Origin: Chara braunii
Taxonomy: Eukaryota; Streptophyta; Charophyceae; Charales; Characeae
Assembly: GCA_003427395.1 (NCBI GenBank)
Contig: BFEA01000063.1
Span: forward strand, 2,669,410-2,697,814
Length of the DNA: 28,405 nucleotides
Direction of reading: 5' to 3'
The notes beneath the pieces are model-generated. The model was not told the DNA's origin. It worked only from the letters and a program-made list of their open reading frames with translations, and ran no database searches. The position numbers were made by a program, and so were the translations under genes. Each line of letters starts with the position of its first letter. Positions within the stretch are counted from its first letter, which is position 1. Positions 10,810 to 19,396 of this stretch are shown here, piece by piece.

Positions 10810-11085
10810 GACAGACCATATTTCGCTATTCTAAAATAGCCCCAGAATCGCCACACAGAGTAGAGTAAGGAACACACTTACTTCAGGAATGACAGACCAT
10901 ATTNNNNNNNNNNNNNNNNNNNNNNNNNNNNNNNNNNNNNNNNNNNNNNNNNNNNNNNNNNNNNNNNNNNNNNNNNNNNNNNNNNNNNCTTACTTCAGGA
11001 ATGACAGACCATATTTCGCTATTCTAAAATAGCCCCAGAATCGCCACACAGAGTAGAGTAAGGAACACACTTACTTCAGGAATAT
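10810..11085. repeat. 81-bp tandem repeat broken by an assembly gap
   Basis: GACAGACCATATT begins at 10810 and again at 10891, a period of 81 bp. A further copy starts at 11003, after 85 Ns (10904-10988). Each unit includes TCGCTATTCTAAAATAGCCC. The copy number is unknown because the gap lies inside the array, and the gap size is probably nominal. Confidence 0.85.
10904..10988. other. Assembly gap (85 Ns)
   Basis: The run of N is flanked by the same sequence (TTACTTCAGGAATGACAGAC) on both sides, so the gap was probably left because reads could not be placed within the tandem repeat. Confidence 0.95.
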
Positions 11086-11665
11086 CTCTGAAGAAGCTGA
11101 ATGAAAACTTGGCTAAGGGCTGTTTGTTCAGACCCATCTCGCCAATCTCATCTCCTGATTGTTCCCCGTGTTCCCACGTACCAAAATTCTTGAAACTTGG
11201 TGATCCAGTAGTTCTCCCCGAGACGCTTCACCCTCAACTGACAAATTCAATGAATCCGGACTCCCAGGTACTAATAACTGAGAAACTCAGTGCAACGCTG
11301 CTCCAACCTGCACTTCGCTGCTTGGAAATTGGGGATCCTGACCCAATTCCGGAATCACCTCCTCCTCCTAGGATCACTTCCCTACCAATCGCCAGTTTCC
11401 AGATGAGTCGCCAGGCTAAAAATAGCCACCTCAGAGCCTCCCAGGCCTTTGAGCATGAATCGCCACTCACTCCTGCATAACCCTAGACAGGAGTGTGTCA
11501 CCCTCTTTCCAATACCTCTCGCCACACACTCACACACTCACCACCACCAACCTCACTGACAACAACCCTGAAGATGACAAATCGCCATAAAACCGGACTC
11601 CAGTATCTCGCCAAATGATGGTGGTTGCTCCAACTCATCAATCACACCACTGTCTGGATCCAATC

Positions 11666-11677
11666 GCTCTGATACCA
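11666..11677 (-). promoter_or_regulatory. Primer-binding site for initiator tRNA-Met
   Basis: The minus strand reads TGGTATCAGAGC two bases after the CA end of the 5' LTR. This is the standard complement of the 3' end of plant initiator tRNA-Met used to prime minus-strand DNA synthesis. The match is exact over 12 bases and fixes the orientation of the element. Confidence 0.9.
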
Positions 11678-11679
11678 AC

Positions 11680-12946
11680 TGTTATGATCCTGGTTGCTTG
11701 TTGTCAAATGACCAACACTCGCTCACATAGACTTCCAGGTATGCCCATACATACACAAAAGGAAGGGGAGAGGATGAGAGAATCACACCAACAGGGAGAG
11801 ATAAACACAGTGGAAGACTTGACCATGCGATATGACAGAAAGCACTGACAGTGCAATTCGCCCCACGGAATCCTCACAACCAGTCACAAAGGAAAGCCGA
11901 GTAGATCACATCCAAGAAACAATGGAGCAATGATAGTCCAAACCCAATATCAACACTGTTTATGAAACTCAGAGTCTCGAATTGCCAGAATAACCCCAGA
12001 ACTATGGTGCACTGCTCAGAAATGAGCAGCGCTTCACTCTCCACACCCCGAGTAACCGCCAAATCACCCCTGGAACCCTGAAACAACCAGCGTCACCCAG
12101 ATACTACTCCTAGAGGGAAGCGCCGCCCTGAAACAGGCCTCTTGAGGCCAAGCGCTTCTCAAAGGATGAAGAAGAAGACCAACGCCACAGTGTCTGATGA
12201 TGATGAAGTGCCGCATGACTTCCCGGGTGGAAGTCTGCAGCAGCGCCACCTCTTCTGGCAAGATGATCTCTGAGGAAGAAGCTGCAGCTATGGCTGCAGC
12301 GCCACACACCCTGTAACCCTACTCCTAAGGAGGGTTCAGCAGGGCACCGACTTCTCCTGCCTCCAGCAGACTTCAGATAGCTCGGACCTCTGGCAGCCCC
12401 GCATGCTGTCAGAGTACAACGTCAGTTCCAGCTATGGCTGACACTCCGCAGGTCCAGCTATGGCCGTCTTCTCCAACGCTGAAACTGTCACCACCTCCAG
12501 TTCACGCGTTGTGCAGCGGCGATGTCCACGGTACCCACTGCCCAAAAGCCCTGAACCGATGTCCTCATCCTATCTATATCCTACACTAGCCTAGACTCGA
12601 CCTAGACCAGACTGACTGGACCGACCGGTACCGTTTCAGTTTCGGCCTCTAGGGCCTCTCCGTACCCGGCTATAGGCTATAGGACCGTCTATCAGCTTAG
12701 GCCCGTAGGGCCTGTCTGTCCTAGGGGTAGTCCGTGCCTGCTATTTGCAGTTAGGGTAGCTGTAGGTAATTTCAGTTAGTACGGGCCTGTGTTTCCCCGA
12801 ATTTACAGATATGTCCCTCAAGCATTTTCCCTACAGGTAGGTCTCTCGGTTAGCCCTCAGCCAAACAAAATTACGAATCTATCCTACCTATAGTACAACC
12901 TCGACAAGAGAGGCTACAGGCAAGCAAGAACCAGCAAGTCATTGCA
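11680..12946 (-). repeat. 5' LTR of the Ty3/gypsy element
   Basis: Starts TGTTATGATCC and ends AGTCATTGCA on the + strand. It pairs with 6959-8220 over its whole length. Differences are substitutions and small indels, including several CG to TG or CA changes. In the minus-strand sense it would carry the element promoter, but no TATA box could be assigned with confidence. Confidence 0.9.
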
Positions 12947-12950
12947 CACC
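12947..12950. repeat. Target site duplication CACC, right copy
   Basis: Matches the CACC at 6955-6958 on the other flank of the LTR element. Confidence 0.7.
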
Positions 12951-13582
12951 TATGCACACATGATGCCGACATTGCACAGAGCTTTGCAATGGCAGATCAC
13001 ACAATGATGCCTCCCGACGCCGGACTTGGTGACCTCAAGGTCTAACCGAGAGCAAGCAGGCATCCTGTGCCCTGTTTGCTCCCACTATGGACCCGGCACC
13101 CAACACAGATGCGCAGACCTTGAGCACTGCCTGTTGGCATGCCCGAAGGCGGTGCACGGGTGGGATGCATTGTGGCATGCTCTAACTGTATCGCCTTTCC
13201 AATGGAATATTGCCCTTATTCTCCTGGGCAAATGCACAGATTATCCGGCACGGTGGACACCCTTTCAAGTCAACCTCTTCAAACACATGAGGCTTGCCCT
13301 TATTATGGTCATATGGAGAATAAGGTGCTCAGCTGAAGCTGCCTTTGGCTTCCACCAAGCCAAATCTGAACTAGCAGAGGTCATCTGAGCCAACATGCTG
13401 AAGCCAGCAGAAAATTGGCAGAGGCTATGGCAACAATCCCTGACCAGGAGGGCAGGGAGAAAGCAATAGAGACTTTCGTGGGAAACTGGATCAACCCAAA
13501 CCACAAATTGGCCGAAGTGCAGGATAACGGAAAGATACTGTGGAAAAACTGGATGGCACAGGAGCACGAGTGGACTTATTGA
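12951..13582 (+). mobile_element. LINE copy 2, 3' segment with zf-RVT domain
   Basis: LINE coding sequence resumes directly after the target duplication. The frame at 13026-13388 reads REQAGILCPVCSHYGPGTQH then EHCLLACPKAVHGWDALWHA. The CPVC...H...C pattern is the zinc-binding reverse-transcriptase (zf-RVT) domain at the C-terminus of plant LINE ORF2. The reading continues through a TGA at 13386-13388 and one frameshift to WKNWMAQEHEWTY and a terminal TGA at 13580-13582. This is probably the true end of ORF2, since no similar coding follows. The domain is thought to bind nucleic acid during target-primed reverse transcription. Confidence 0.8.
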
Positions 13583-14080
13583 CCGATAGAATGCTTCCCT
13601 GCGACACTGCCAGGTCAGACTACAGGCGCCATGGCAGAAGGGATCCTGAGTGCCAATCCCACACGCCGGGTCCTGTCCTGTCGGCCCTTCCACCTTCCCC
13701 CTTCCACGGAACCCCCCTCTTCCATGCCAGCCACCCATACCTGCTTCCCCTAGTCTCCGACACTCTTCACCGGTCGGCCAGCCAGCTCATATCACATGCA
13801 CATGAGCAACTTCCAGCAAAGACAGACAACAACTTCACAGCAATATCTCAGTAACTGATCGCTGACAAACGAGATTGGATCCAAACAGCAAGGGGTGGAA
13901 GGCACGGCTCCCTCCAGTACAGGGGCTGAGGGACCCGTACTACACCCCCAGTACAGGATAACATAGGCAAGGGGTAGATTGCTGTACAGCAGGGGGAGGG
14001 GACTCAAAGAAACAGCGGTACAAGGAGCCTTATACGATCTGAATGTCAGGACAAATTGATGTGCAGATAAAGGGACGCAG
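13583..14080. other. Probable LINE 3' UTR and unassigned sequence
   Basis: No coding signal follows the LINE stop. GTAC-rich strings (CAGTACAGG, CCCGTACTAC, CCCAGTACAGG) occur near 13915-13965. The 3' end of the LINE cannot be fixed because no clear poly(A) or duplication is visible. Confidence 0.4.
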
Positions 14081-14135
14081 GACCCGGTTTCCAGCAGGTG
14101 CTGCTCCCCACCAAAAATAGATGGAGCCTTCACTG
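14081..14135 (+). repeat. Retroposon family P copy
   Basis: GACCCGGTTTCCAGCAGGTG followed by CTGCTCCCCACC and ATAGATGGAGC is shared with copies at 19052, 21053 and (minus strand) about 18135-18205. The complete copy at 21053-21189 shows that this string is the 5' part of a short poly(A) retroposon. An (AAAT)n run at 14202-14223 lies about 70 bp further on and may be unrelated. Confidence 0.7.
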
Positions 14136-14201
14136 AGGTGCTCACTTGAGACGGATGCTCTTATCACCGACTCAAGTGGGACCCACGCATGGAGTTTTCG
14201 C

Positions 14202-14223
14202 AAAATAAATAAATAAATAAAAG
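14202..14223 (+). repeat. (AAAT)n microsatellite
   Basis: A run of AAAT units. It could be the tail of the preceding LINE or of a family P copy. Confidence 0.8.
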
Positions 14224-14394
14224 AAATTAAAAAAACTAAAAGAAAAAGAAAACATATTCGAGGAGAAGTGCTCTTCACATATGCGTGCGCCCTTCAGATT
14301 GAAATGTTCCGAACTAACAGAAAGCAAAGTACGTCAGTTTGTGTGGTACTCTCCTCCTGCTCCACCACTCCTGGACTGGTGCAAGGAACCGACG

Positions 14395-14530
14395 GGCCTA
14401 GCTCAGTTGTTACACCCATGACTTTTTGAAATGTGAATCAGCTCCAAGTTCGAGGCCAGATGCAATCCGATGAACAGAACAAAATAATCATGAAATTACC
14501 TGGGGGGCGGTTACTCAAGACTGTTGCCCT
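14395..14530 (+). mobile_element. tRNA-derived SINE relic
   Basis: GGGCCTAGCTCAGTTGTTAC resembles a tRNA D-arm and A box, and AAGTTCGAGGCC about 50 bases later resembles the T-arm B box. The downstream part (AATAATCATG then ATTACCTGGG) matches the start of the tandem array at 20645, suggesting that both carry the same SINE body. These are internal pol III promoter elements. No target duplication was found. Confidence 0.55.
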
Positions 14531-14931
14531 GTCAAAATAAGGAAAGGAGAGGAACTGGTGCAAGGACAGGTGCCCCCTGTTACTCTCATCGTGCTTGCCA
14601 CCTTGCTCTGTCTGGATGGAGAACCGACATGATTTCTTCATCAAGCTTGCGGTCGGCAAACCACTCCTCACTCCTAGGTCACTGCTGGAAGCCTCCATCC
14701 ATGGCCCCTACTCGCCGCCTACCACCCGACACGGGGATAGAACGGCAGCATCGTGGAGGAGCTCCGCTGTTAGGGTGAACCTAACGTACAACTGCGTGAT
14801 GCACATTTTGAGTGCTTGGCGCTGCCACTGCCGCTGCCGCTGCGTCACTCTGCCACTACCTGACTGGTAGTTCTCAGTGCAAATGACTTTTGGCTGAGGG
14901 TGACATCAGAATTCCTCAAGGAATCGAAGAT

Positions 14932-14965
14932 AGAAAAGGAAAGCAACACCACCAATAGATGGAGT

Positions 14966-15010
<45 letters not shown>

Positions 15011-15027
15011 AAGAAAAGGAAAGCAAC
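14932..15027 (+). mobile_element. T-tract insert with 16-bp flanking repeats
   Basis: AGAAAAGGAAAGCAAC occurs at 14932-14947 and 15012-15027. Between them lie ACCACCAATAGATGGAGTG, a run of 40 T and AAATA. The short string before the T run matches the family P retroposon (CCCACCAATAGATGGAGC), so this looks like a severely truncated family P insertion with a target duplication. A duplicated contig end across a homopolymer is the alternative. Confidence 0.6.
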
Positions 15028-15391
15028 AGAATCAGTTTAGGTTTTACAAAAGAAAAAAAAGAAAAAAAAAGCACCCCTTTAGCCCCTTAAAAACCAATGT
15101 ATACCCCTCTTTCCCCCCCCCCTCCCTTGACAGCCAACACACGAAAAAAGAAAGATGCCCAGATTTGGGATCCTCTGAGCATGCACAGAAAAACCCGACC
15201 CCCCAAAAAAAGAGAAAAGAAAGGGCTGGTTTTTGCTTGCAGGGCCCAGTGCAGGTGACCCCCAGGTGGCTTGCCCGGGCTGCACGGGTGGGTGCACCAG
15301 GTTGCCGAGTATTGTGGCTATATTGTAAATAGCCGTGGTTGTTTGTTCTTTTTGTAGATCCTGATAGTTTGCCCCAAGTAACGTGGCAATG
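15028..15391. other. Low-complexity stretch without a gene
   Basis: Purine-rich AAAG and AAAAA tracts, a C run near 15112-15123 and GC-rich sequence. Open frames exist on the minus strand but match nothing known and are driven by composition. Confidence 0.5.
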
Positions 15392-15495
15392 ACTGTAGGG
15401 CTTTCTGGACTGAATCTGGCTGGAGCTATGCGCAGATTCATCCACTGTAGGGCGTTCTGGACTGAATCTGGCTGGAGCTATGCGCAGATTCATCC
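15392..15495. repeat. 52-bp tandem duplication
   Basis: ACTGTAGGG...CAGATTCATCC is repeated twice head to tail (15392-15443 and 15444-15495) with about two differences. Each unit contains ACTGAATCTGGCTGGAGC. No gene is present. Confidence 0.9.
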
Positions 15496-15563
15496 TGGCA
15501 AGTTTGATAGTGAGTATGACCCTCCTAAGCCGTGGTTCAGCAGCTCCAGGTGTGTCCCAAACT

Positions 15564-15717
15564 TTAAACCACCAGTACATCCAGCTATCGGCCGCCGGGC
15601 CCTTTTCGGAGGCCTCCTGCTGCCGATTCGATTTATCTACAGCGCTGGCCCTCCGAAAATTTCGTAGGCGACGAGTTTTTTTTCCAGCAAGGCTGGGGCC
15701 GTGTACTGGGGGTTTAA
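15564..15717. mobile_element. TTAA-bounded inverted-repeat element
   Basis: The 154-bp segment starts TTAAACCACCAGTACATCC and ends GTGTACTGGGGGTTTAA, which gives inverted ends bounded by TTAA. It belongs to the same family as the chain at 22340-24154. The interior is GC-rich with GGAGGCCTCC-like strings. A further related end (TTAAACCACCACCGGTACAT) continues to the right of 15714. It has no coding capacity, so it is a MITE-like non-autonomous element. Confidence 0.65.
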
Positions 15718-15748
15718 ACCACCACCGGTACATGGCCCCAGCCAAGTT

Positions 15749-15783
15749 GAGAATCTTTTTTTTTTTTTTTTTTTTTGAGAATC
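15749..15783. repeat. Poly(T) tract between GAGAATC direct repeats
   Basis: GAGAATC at 15749-15755 and at 15777-15783 bracket a run of 21 T with nothing else. This fits a minimal retroposed tail or an assembly duplication at a homopolymer. Confidence 0.6.
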
Positions 15784-15992
15784 CTATTGAGCTTCTCCTA
15801 AAAATTCGGAGGCTCAGGACAGGGCGTCCAAAGAGCCAGTAGAAAGAAAAAAAGAAATTGTCCCATGCCGTGGGGTGGCTCTAGGCCCAGCCCCCCAGAA
15901 CAAAAAAAAATTATGCACGCCCCCAGGCGGGGCCTGTCCCGAGTCCCCTAACTTTTTGGAGCGGCTCATTCGTATTCGCCAGATGTACTGGC

Positions 15993-16118
15993 GGACCCTC
16001 CCTGCACTACTCACCAAATGTGCGAAACCGAGAATGTATCTTCGGCCAGAACATGGAATGATACACCCGGCATAGCTATACTATGTTTCACATTTTGCTG
16101 ACCAGTGTGGTGAGGCCC
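15993..16118. mobile_element. MITE family A copy
   Basis: The left end (GGACCCTCCCTGCACTACTC then ACCAAATGTGCGAAA) and the right end (TTTCACATTTTGCTGACC then GTGTGGTGAGGCCC) are imperfect inverted repeats. Four other copies share the GGGCC...ACTCACCAAATGTGC end. There is no coding capacity, so this is a non-autonomous DNA-transposon-like element. Confidence 0.7.
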
Positions 16119-16253
16119 TGTCTTCTTCCCCCGGATGGAATGCAGTGTGCACTCTGAACACGAATGTAGACAAGTTATCATTTACAATCATGATTAGGGT
16201 GCATCCTGTTCGGGGAAAGACACCCTGAATATGAATGTGTACAAGGCTTCTTT

Positions 16254-16449
16254 TCTGGTCAGATACAGTCATGACGAGGGTGCATTATGGTTTCCGGCAG
16301 AGGGTCGACACGTGGGACATAGGACACCTTGCCGCACGGCACCCGAAATCTGGTCAGATACAGTCATGACGAGGGTGCATTATGGTTTCGGGCAGAGGGT
16401 CGACACGTGGAACATAGGACATAGGACACCTTGCCGCACGGCACCCGAA
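16254..16449. repeat. 95-bp tandem duplication
   Basis: TCTGGTCAGATACAGTCATG starts at 16254 and again at 16349. The second unit carries an extra ACATAGG-type repeat. Both contain GTCGACACGTGG. Confidence 0.85.
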
Positions 16450-16565
16450 ACGAAAAACAAAACGAATGTAATTTGCCGCCTTATGTGGTCAGGTGCACTA
16501 TTTTATATATCCATTTCGTGTGCTGTGCAATGAGGCCCATAGGATTGTCACGTGGCTGACTGTAA

Positions 16566-16733
16566 GGGCGAGATTCCACTAGCAAAGAGATTGGATTGAC
16601 AACCTGAATCTGGACGTATTTGTGGAGATGTGCAGATCATTGCCATTGCTCCGCTTTCCTGCATCTCGATACAAAACGCGTCCAGATTCAGGCGCTTAGT
16701 CCAATCTTCTTTTTGGCTGGTGAGATCTCACCC
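16566..16733. mobile_element. MITE family B copy
   Basis: Inverted ends: GAGATTCCACTAGCAAAGAG and ATTGGATTGA at the left; AGTCCAATCTTC and GGTGAGATCTCACC at the right. The internal CCTGAATCTGGACG pairs with CGTCCAGATTCAGGCG. Other copies lie at 20445-20613 and 24350-24503. Confidence 0.75.
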
Positions 16734-16791
16734 GAAGCCTGGAGGTCGCTGACGGTAGTGTGTCAGATTGATGACTTGTCAGTGTGATGGT

Positions 16792-16800
16792 GCTCCGTCA

Positions 16801-16836
<36 letters not shown>

Positions 16837-16847
16837 CTCCGTCATCT
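16792..16847. repeat. Poly(T) tract between 12-bp direct repeats
   Basis: GCTCCGTCATCT is present at 16792-16803 and 16836-16847 with T31A between. It has the same form as the insert at 15749-15783. Confidence 0.65.
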
Positions 16848-16857
16848 AGAGTGGCAA

Positions 16858-17333
16858 GGGGACTCACTTGATTACTCACCAAATGTGCAAAATGAGAAGG
16901 AATCGTCCGCTACAACAGGGGGGGAAGATACAGCTCCATTTTTTTTATTTTATTTTTTTCTTTTCAAAAGGAGGTGACGGTCTTGAGATATCATCATTGA
17001 CCTGACCGGCCCCAGGCAATTCAGAAATATTTGGTTTTACTCATCAATCAAGTTCCACCATCTAGGTTCGAACACGGGTCTGTATTTCAACACTGCAGTT
17101 CAATGTGGAAAGAGGCAGCTTCAGCTGAGATATCATCACGTGCACAAGACCCAAGAGCCTAGCTCAGCTGATAGGTTTTGGTTTTACTCATCACGTGCAC
17201 AAGAAATATTTGGTTTTACTCATCTATGCACAAGAAATATTTGGTTTTACTCATCACGTGCACAAGACCCAAGAGCCTAGCTCAGCTGATAGGCTCTTGG
17301 GTCTTGTGCACGTGATGAGTAGTGGAGCGAGGC
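16858..17333. mobile_element. Disrupted MITE family A copy with internal repeats
   Basis: The left-end sequence (GATTACTCACCAAATGTGCA) at about 16870-16890 and the right-end sequence (GATGAGTAGTGGAGCGAGGC) ending near 17332 fit family A ends, but the interior is expanded. It contains a poly(T) block, three or four copies of a GGTTTTACTCATC unit (17042, 17178, 17211 and 17244 regions), and a long palindrome. This is probably a family A element enlarged by nested duplication. Confidence 0.45.
17248..17321. repeat. Perfect 32-bp inverted repeat
   Basis: The arms are 17248-17279 and 17290-17321, with the 10-base loop GCTCAGCTGA. The left arm begins TACTCATCACGTGCACAAGA and ends AGAGCCTA. The right arm is its exact reverse complement, so the DNA could extrude a hairpin. 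Confidence 0.9.
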
Positions 17334-17510
17334 CCAAGGTCACTGGAGCCAGCCAGGAGTATTGGCCTCTTTCCACTGCCTGTGGAATGCAAGAATGGTG
17401 AATGTATAGAGCAGTAGAGTGTGACAAGATGCATGTGCCACTTTTTATAGTTGGCGAACTGGCGAGTGGTGGAACAAGGCACTATCAGAAAAGACGCGGT
17501 CACTCCTCAG

Positions 17511-17741
17511 CCCCCCCCCCCCCCCCCCCCCCCCGAACGAAAAAGAAAAGGGAAAACGAGGGTGCAACACCCCCCCCCTCAAAGGAAAAAATAAGGGACA
17601 ACTAGGGTGCAGTCAAGGTTTTCAGTTTTAAATGCGTTTCACTAACGGTTTCGTGAATTCTGCTCCAAAGTGAGGAAAATCGTGAATGTATTCAACCCAG
17701 CTTTAGGATTGGGTGGGGATGTGTTGCCCCCCCCCCCCCCA
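17511..17741. repeat. Poly(C) tracts in gene-free sequence
   Basis: C runs occupy 17511-17534 and 17727-17740, separated by A-rich and unassigned sequence. Such runs are often wrong in length in short-read assemblies. Confidence 0.8.
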
Positions 17742-17794
17742 CCCCAAAAGAAAAAGATGCCACTTGGGCTGGGCTATAATTGCCAGTGGGATCC

Positions 17795-17905
17795 AGCGGC
17801 CTACCTCGGTTGGTAAGGCACGCAAGTGGAATTCAGGAGGTCGTAGGTTCAATCCCGATTGGCCTTGCGTATCTTCCTGGGCATGCTTGATGCCCGCCAC
17901 CTAGA
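17795..17905 (+). mobile_element. tRNA-derived SINE head
   Basis: GCGGCCTACCTCGGTTGGTA resembles a D-arm/A box. GTAGGTTCAATCCCGATTGG holds the B box GGTTCAATCCC in T-arm context, about 37 bases on. CCTGGGCATGCTTGATGCCC follows as the SINE body. A degraded relative lies at 3493-3560. The 3' end is not defined and may extend to about 18100. Confidence 0.65.
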
Positions 17906-18124
17906 GATTGCCCGTTCGGCCCCTCGATCTCCATTGAGCAGAGACTCCTGGTGCTCGTATGGGAGGGGGCTGGAGGGAAGGCGCGGGGGTCGGTCCAGTT
18001 GGCATGGTCCCTCGTGCGACTAGTTGACCCCTGGCCGTTCTCGCCCACCATCAGGTCAGGTGCAGCCCCTGCATGTTCCCTCGTTGAAGGCTTGAACACG
18101 GATGTGGCTGCTATGGGCTTCCCC

Positions 18125-18205
18125 TTCTTTTTTTTTTTTTAACAATATGCTCCGATCCATTCGTGGGGAGCAGCACACGCTGGGAACCGGGCCCAGCATC
18201 CCTTA
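18125..18205 (-). mobile_element. Retroposon family P copy, minus strand
   Basis: On the minus strand it reads GCTGGGCCCGGTTCCCAGC, then GTGCTGCTCCCCACGAATGG and GGAGC, ending in an A run (T run at 18129-18140 on the + strand). This matches the family P copies at 14081, 19052 and 21053. Confidence 0.65.
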
Positions 18206-18299
18206 TAAAATGTACAATCATACAATGTCGCCCTTCCAAAAAAGAAAAGGGGAAAGAAAAGAAGAAGAAGAAAAAAAAGAATCCAATATTCCTGTCTTG

Positions 18300-18350
18300 A
18301 CCTTTTTCTTCTTAGGGTTGTGCTCCACTGCAGGGTTCTTCGAGGAATTC
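18300..18350 (+). repeat. Left member of an inverted repeat pair (TTCTTCGAGGAATTCC)
   Basis: TTAGGGTTGTGCTCCACTGC followed by TTCTTCGAGGAATTCC is found in inverted orientation at about 18872-18935. The pair brackets roughly 570 bp, which contains the palindrome at 18575-18748. Confidence 0.6.
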
Positions 18351-18574
18351 CCCGAAGACCTTTGAGAACGGCGCTCCTGCCGTAAAGTGGGGCTCCACCT
18401 GCCTGCCCTTTTGGGACTCTCATGAGAACAGCGGCCCTCAAGCACGTGCAAATAGTGTTCTCCCTTTCCACCGAGGCCAGAATCGTGGCCTGAGGCATTT
18501 AACCGTTTTTAAGGGAATTCTTGGAAAAAGATAGCAGCACACGTAGTCTCAAGTTAGGGTCAGATCCCACTAGC

Positions 18575-18748
18575 CCGTAATTTTCATTTCTGACCGTTGA
18601 TCTTCGTAATCAAGGGTGACAAATGAATAATCCAGGGTAGTGGGATCTGACCCTTAGACCCCGGTCTAAGGGTCAGATCCCACTACCCTGGATTATTCAT
18701 TTGTCACCCTTGATTACGAAGATCAACGGTCAGAAATGAAAATTACGG
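18575..18748. repeat. Perfect 86-bp inverted repeat, 2-nt spacer
   Basis: The arms 18575-18660 and 18663-18748 are exact reverse complements with only CC between. Each arm holds GGGTAGTGGGATCTGACCC toward the centre, and the left arm is preceded by GGGTCAGATCCCACTAG. The single-arm unit is therefore itself a MITE-like element with GGGTCAGATCCCACTA ends, duplicated head to head. It could form a near-complete cruciform. Exact identity means either a very recent event or an assembly artefact. Confidence 0.9.
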
Positions 18749-18871
18749 AATCAGCACGCGGTCGCGGAGAGCAGAGGAGAACTCCGACTTTCAGTGATTG
18801 TAGGGAATTTGTCAGTGCACTTAGGCGGAATCCCCGGGCTGAAAGAAAAAAAAGGTAGAAACGCCAGTGGA

Positions 18872-18935
18872 GCCCGCAATTCTTCGAGGAATTCCTCGAA
18901 GAATCGGCAGTGGAGCACAACCCATAAGAAAAAGT
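18872..18935 (-). repeat. Right member of the pair with a 26-bp palindrome
   Basis: The perfect palindrome lies at 18878-18903 (ATTCTTCGAGGAA and its complement). It is followed by GGCAGTGGAGCACAACCC, the reverse complement of the copy at 18300-18350. Confidence 0.75.
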
Positions 18936-19051
18936 GTGGTATCTGTTCTCGTCAGAGTACCTCCCGCTCTGCTCAGTCAATCCCTTGCAATTCAGGCTAA
19001 TCAATGCCGGCAGGGATATGTTTTTGGGACTAAAATGTTGTATTGATGAGA

Positions 19052-19134
19052 TGCTGGACCCGGTTTCCAGCAGGTGATGCTCCCCACCAATAGATGAAGC
19101 GGTCGTTCGGGAAAAAAAAAAAAAAAAAAAAAAA
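19052..19134 (+). mobile_element. Retroposon family P copy with poly(A)
   Basis: GGACCCGGTTTCCAGCAGGT, then ATGCTCCCCACCAATAGATG and AAGCGGTCGTTCGGG, then an A run at 19110-19134. Same head as the copy at 21053. No flanking duplication was visible. Confidence 0.7.
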
Positions 19135-19396
19135 GTTAAGAAAACCCTCATGTGCATGGAGGGTTGTGGCAGCAAAAGTGGAGTATTTATGATGGTGGCT
19201 GCGCTTACGTTTGTCATTTGGGATTTTTTATTTATTTTTTTGTCATTTCGGAGGGGATGTGAGTGGGATGAAGGTTTTTTTATTATATGCTACAGCAATA
19301 ATTGTGTGGGAGTAGCATGAACCTTTTTCCGCAAATGTGACCAGGTTCGGGAATGTTTTTGTCCAGCTGGGTCTTGCATCTCTGTGGTGGTGGATG

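Larger units (their letters stand above)
9964..11665 (-). other. Long untranslated leader of the Ty3/gypsy element
   Basis: About 1.7 kb lies between the primer-binding site and gag. No frame looks like protein. It holds a short A-rich tract (about 9984-10010), an 81-bp tandem repeat and a run of Ns. The open frames at 11109-11480 on both strands have no recognisable domain. Confidence 0.6.
6959..12946 (-). mobile_element. Ty3/gypsy chromodomain LTR element, internally deleted
   Basis: Two direct repeats of 1262 and 1267 bp, both with TG...CA ends, bracket 3.46 kb of internal sequence. The primer-binding site beside the right repeat sets the orientation to minus. The 5' LTR is therefore 11680-12946 and the 3' LTR 6959-8220. 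Internal order on the minus strand is a long leader with an 81-bp tandem repeat and an assembly gap, a gag relic, then directly the second half of integrase and a chromodomain-like tail. Protease, RT, RNase H and the first half of integrase are gone, leaving a non-autonomous derivative. It sits inside LINE copy 2, so it is younger than that LINE. By eye the LTRs differ at a few percent of sites, so it is not very recent. Confidence 0.9.

Noticed and set aside
11109-11480. 123-codon + strand frame in the LTR element leader
   Set aside because: It is antisense to the element and proline/serine-rich without a motif. An overlapping frame on the other strand is equally open.
15044-15745. 233-codon minus-strand frame
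   Set aside because: It spans a tandem duplication and a TTAA element, begins and ends in low-complexity sequence, and has no domain.
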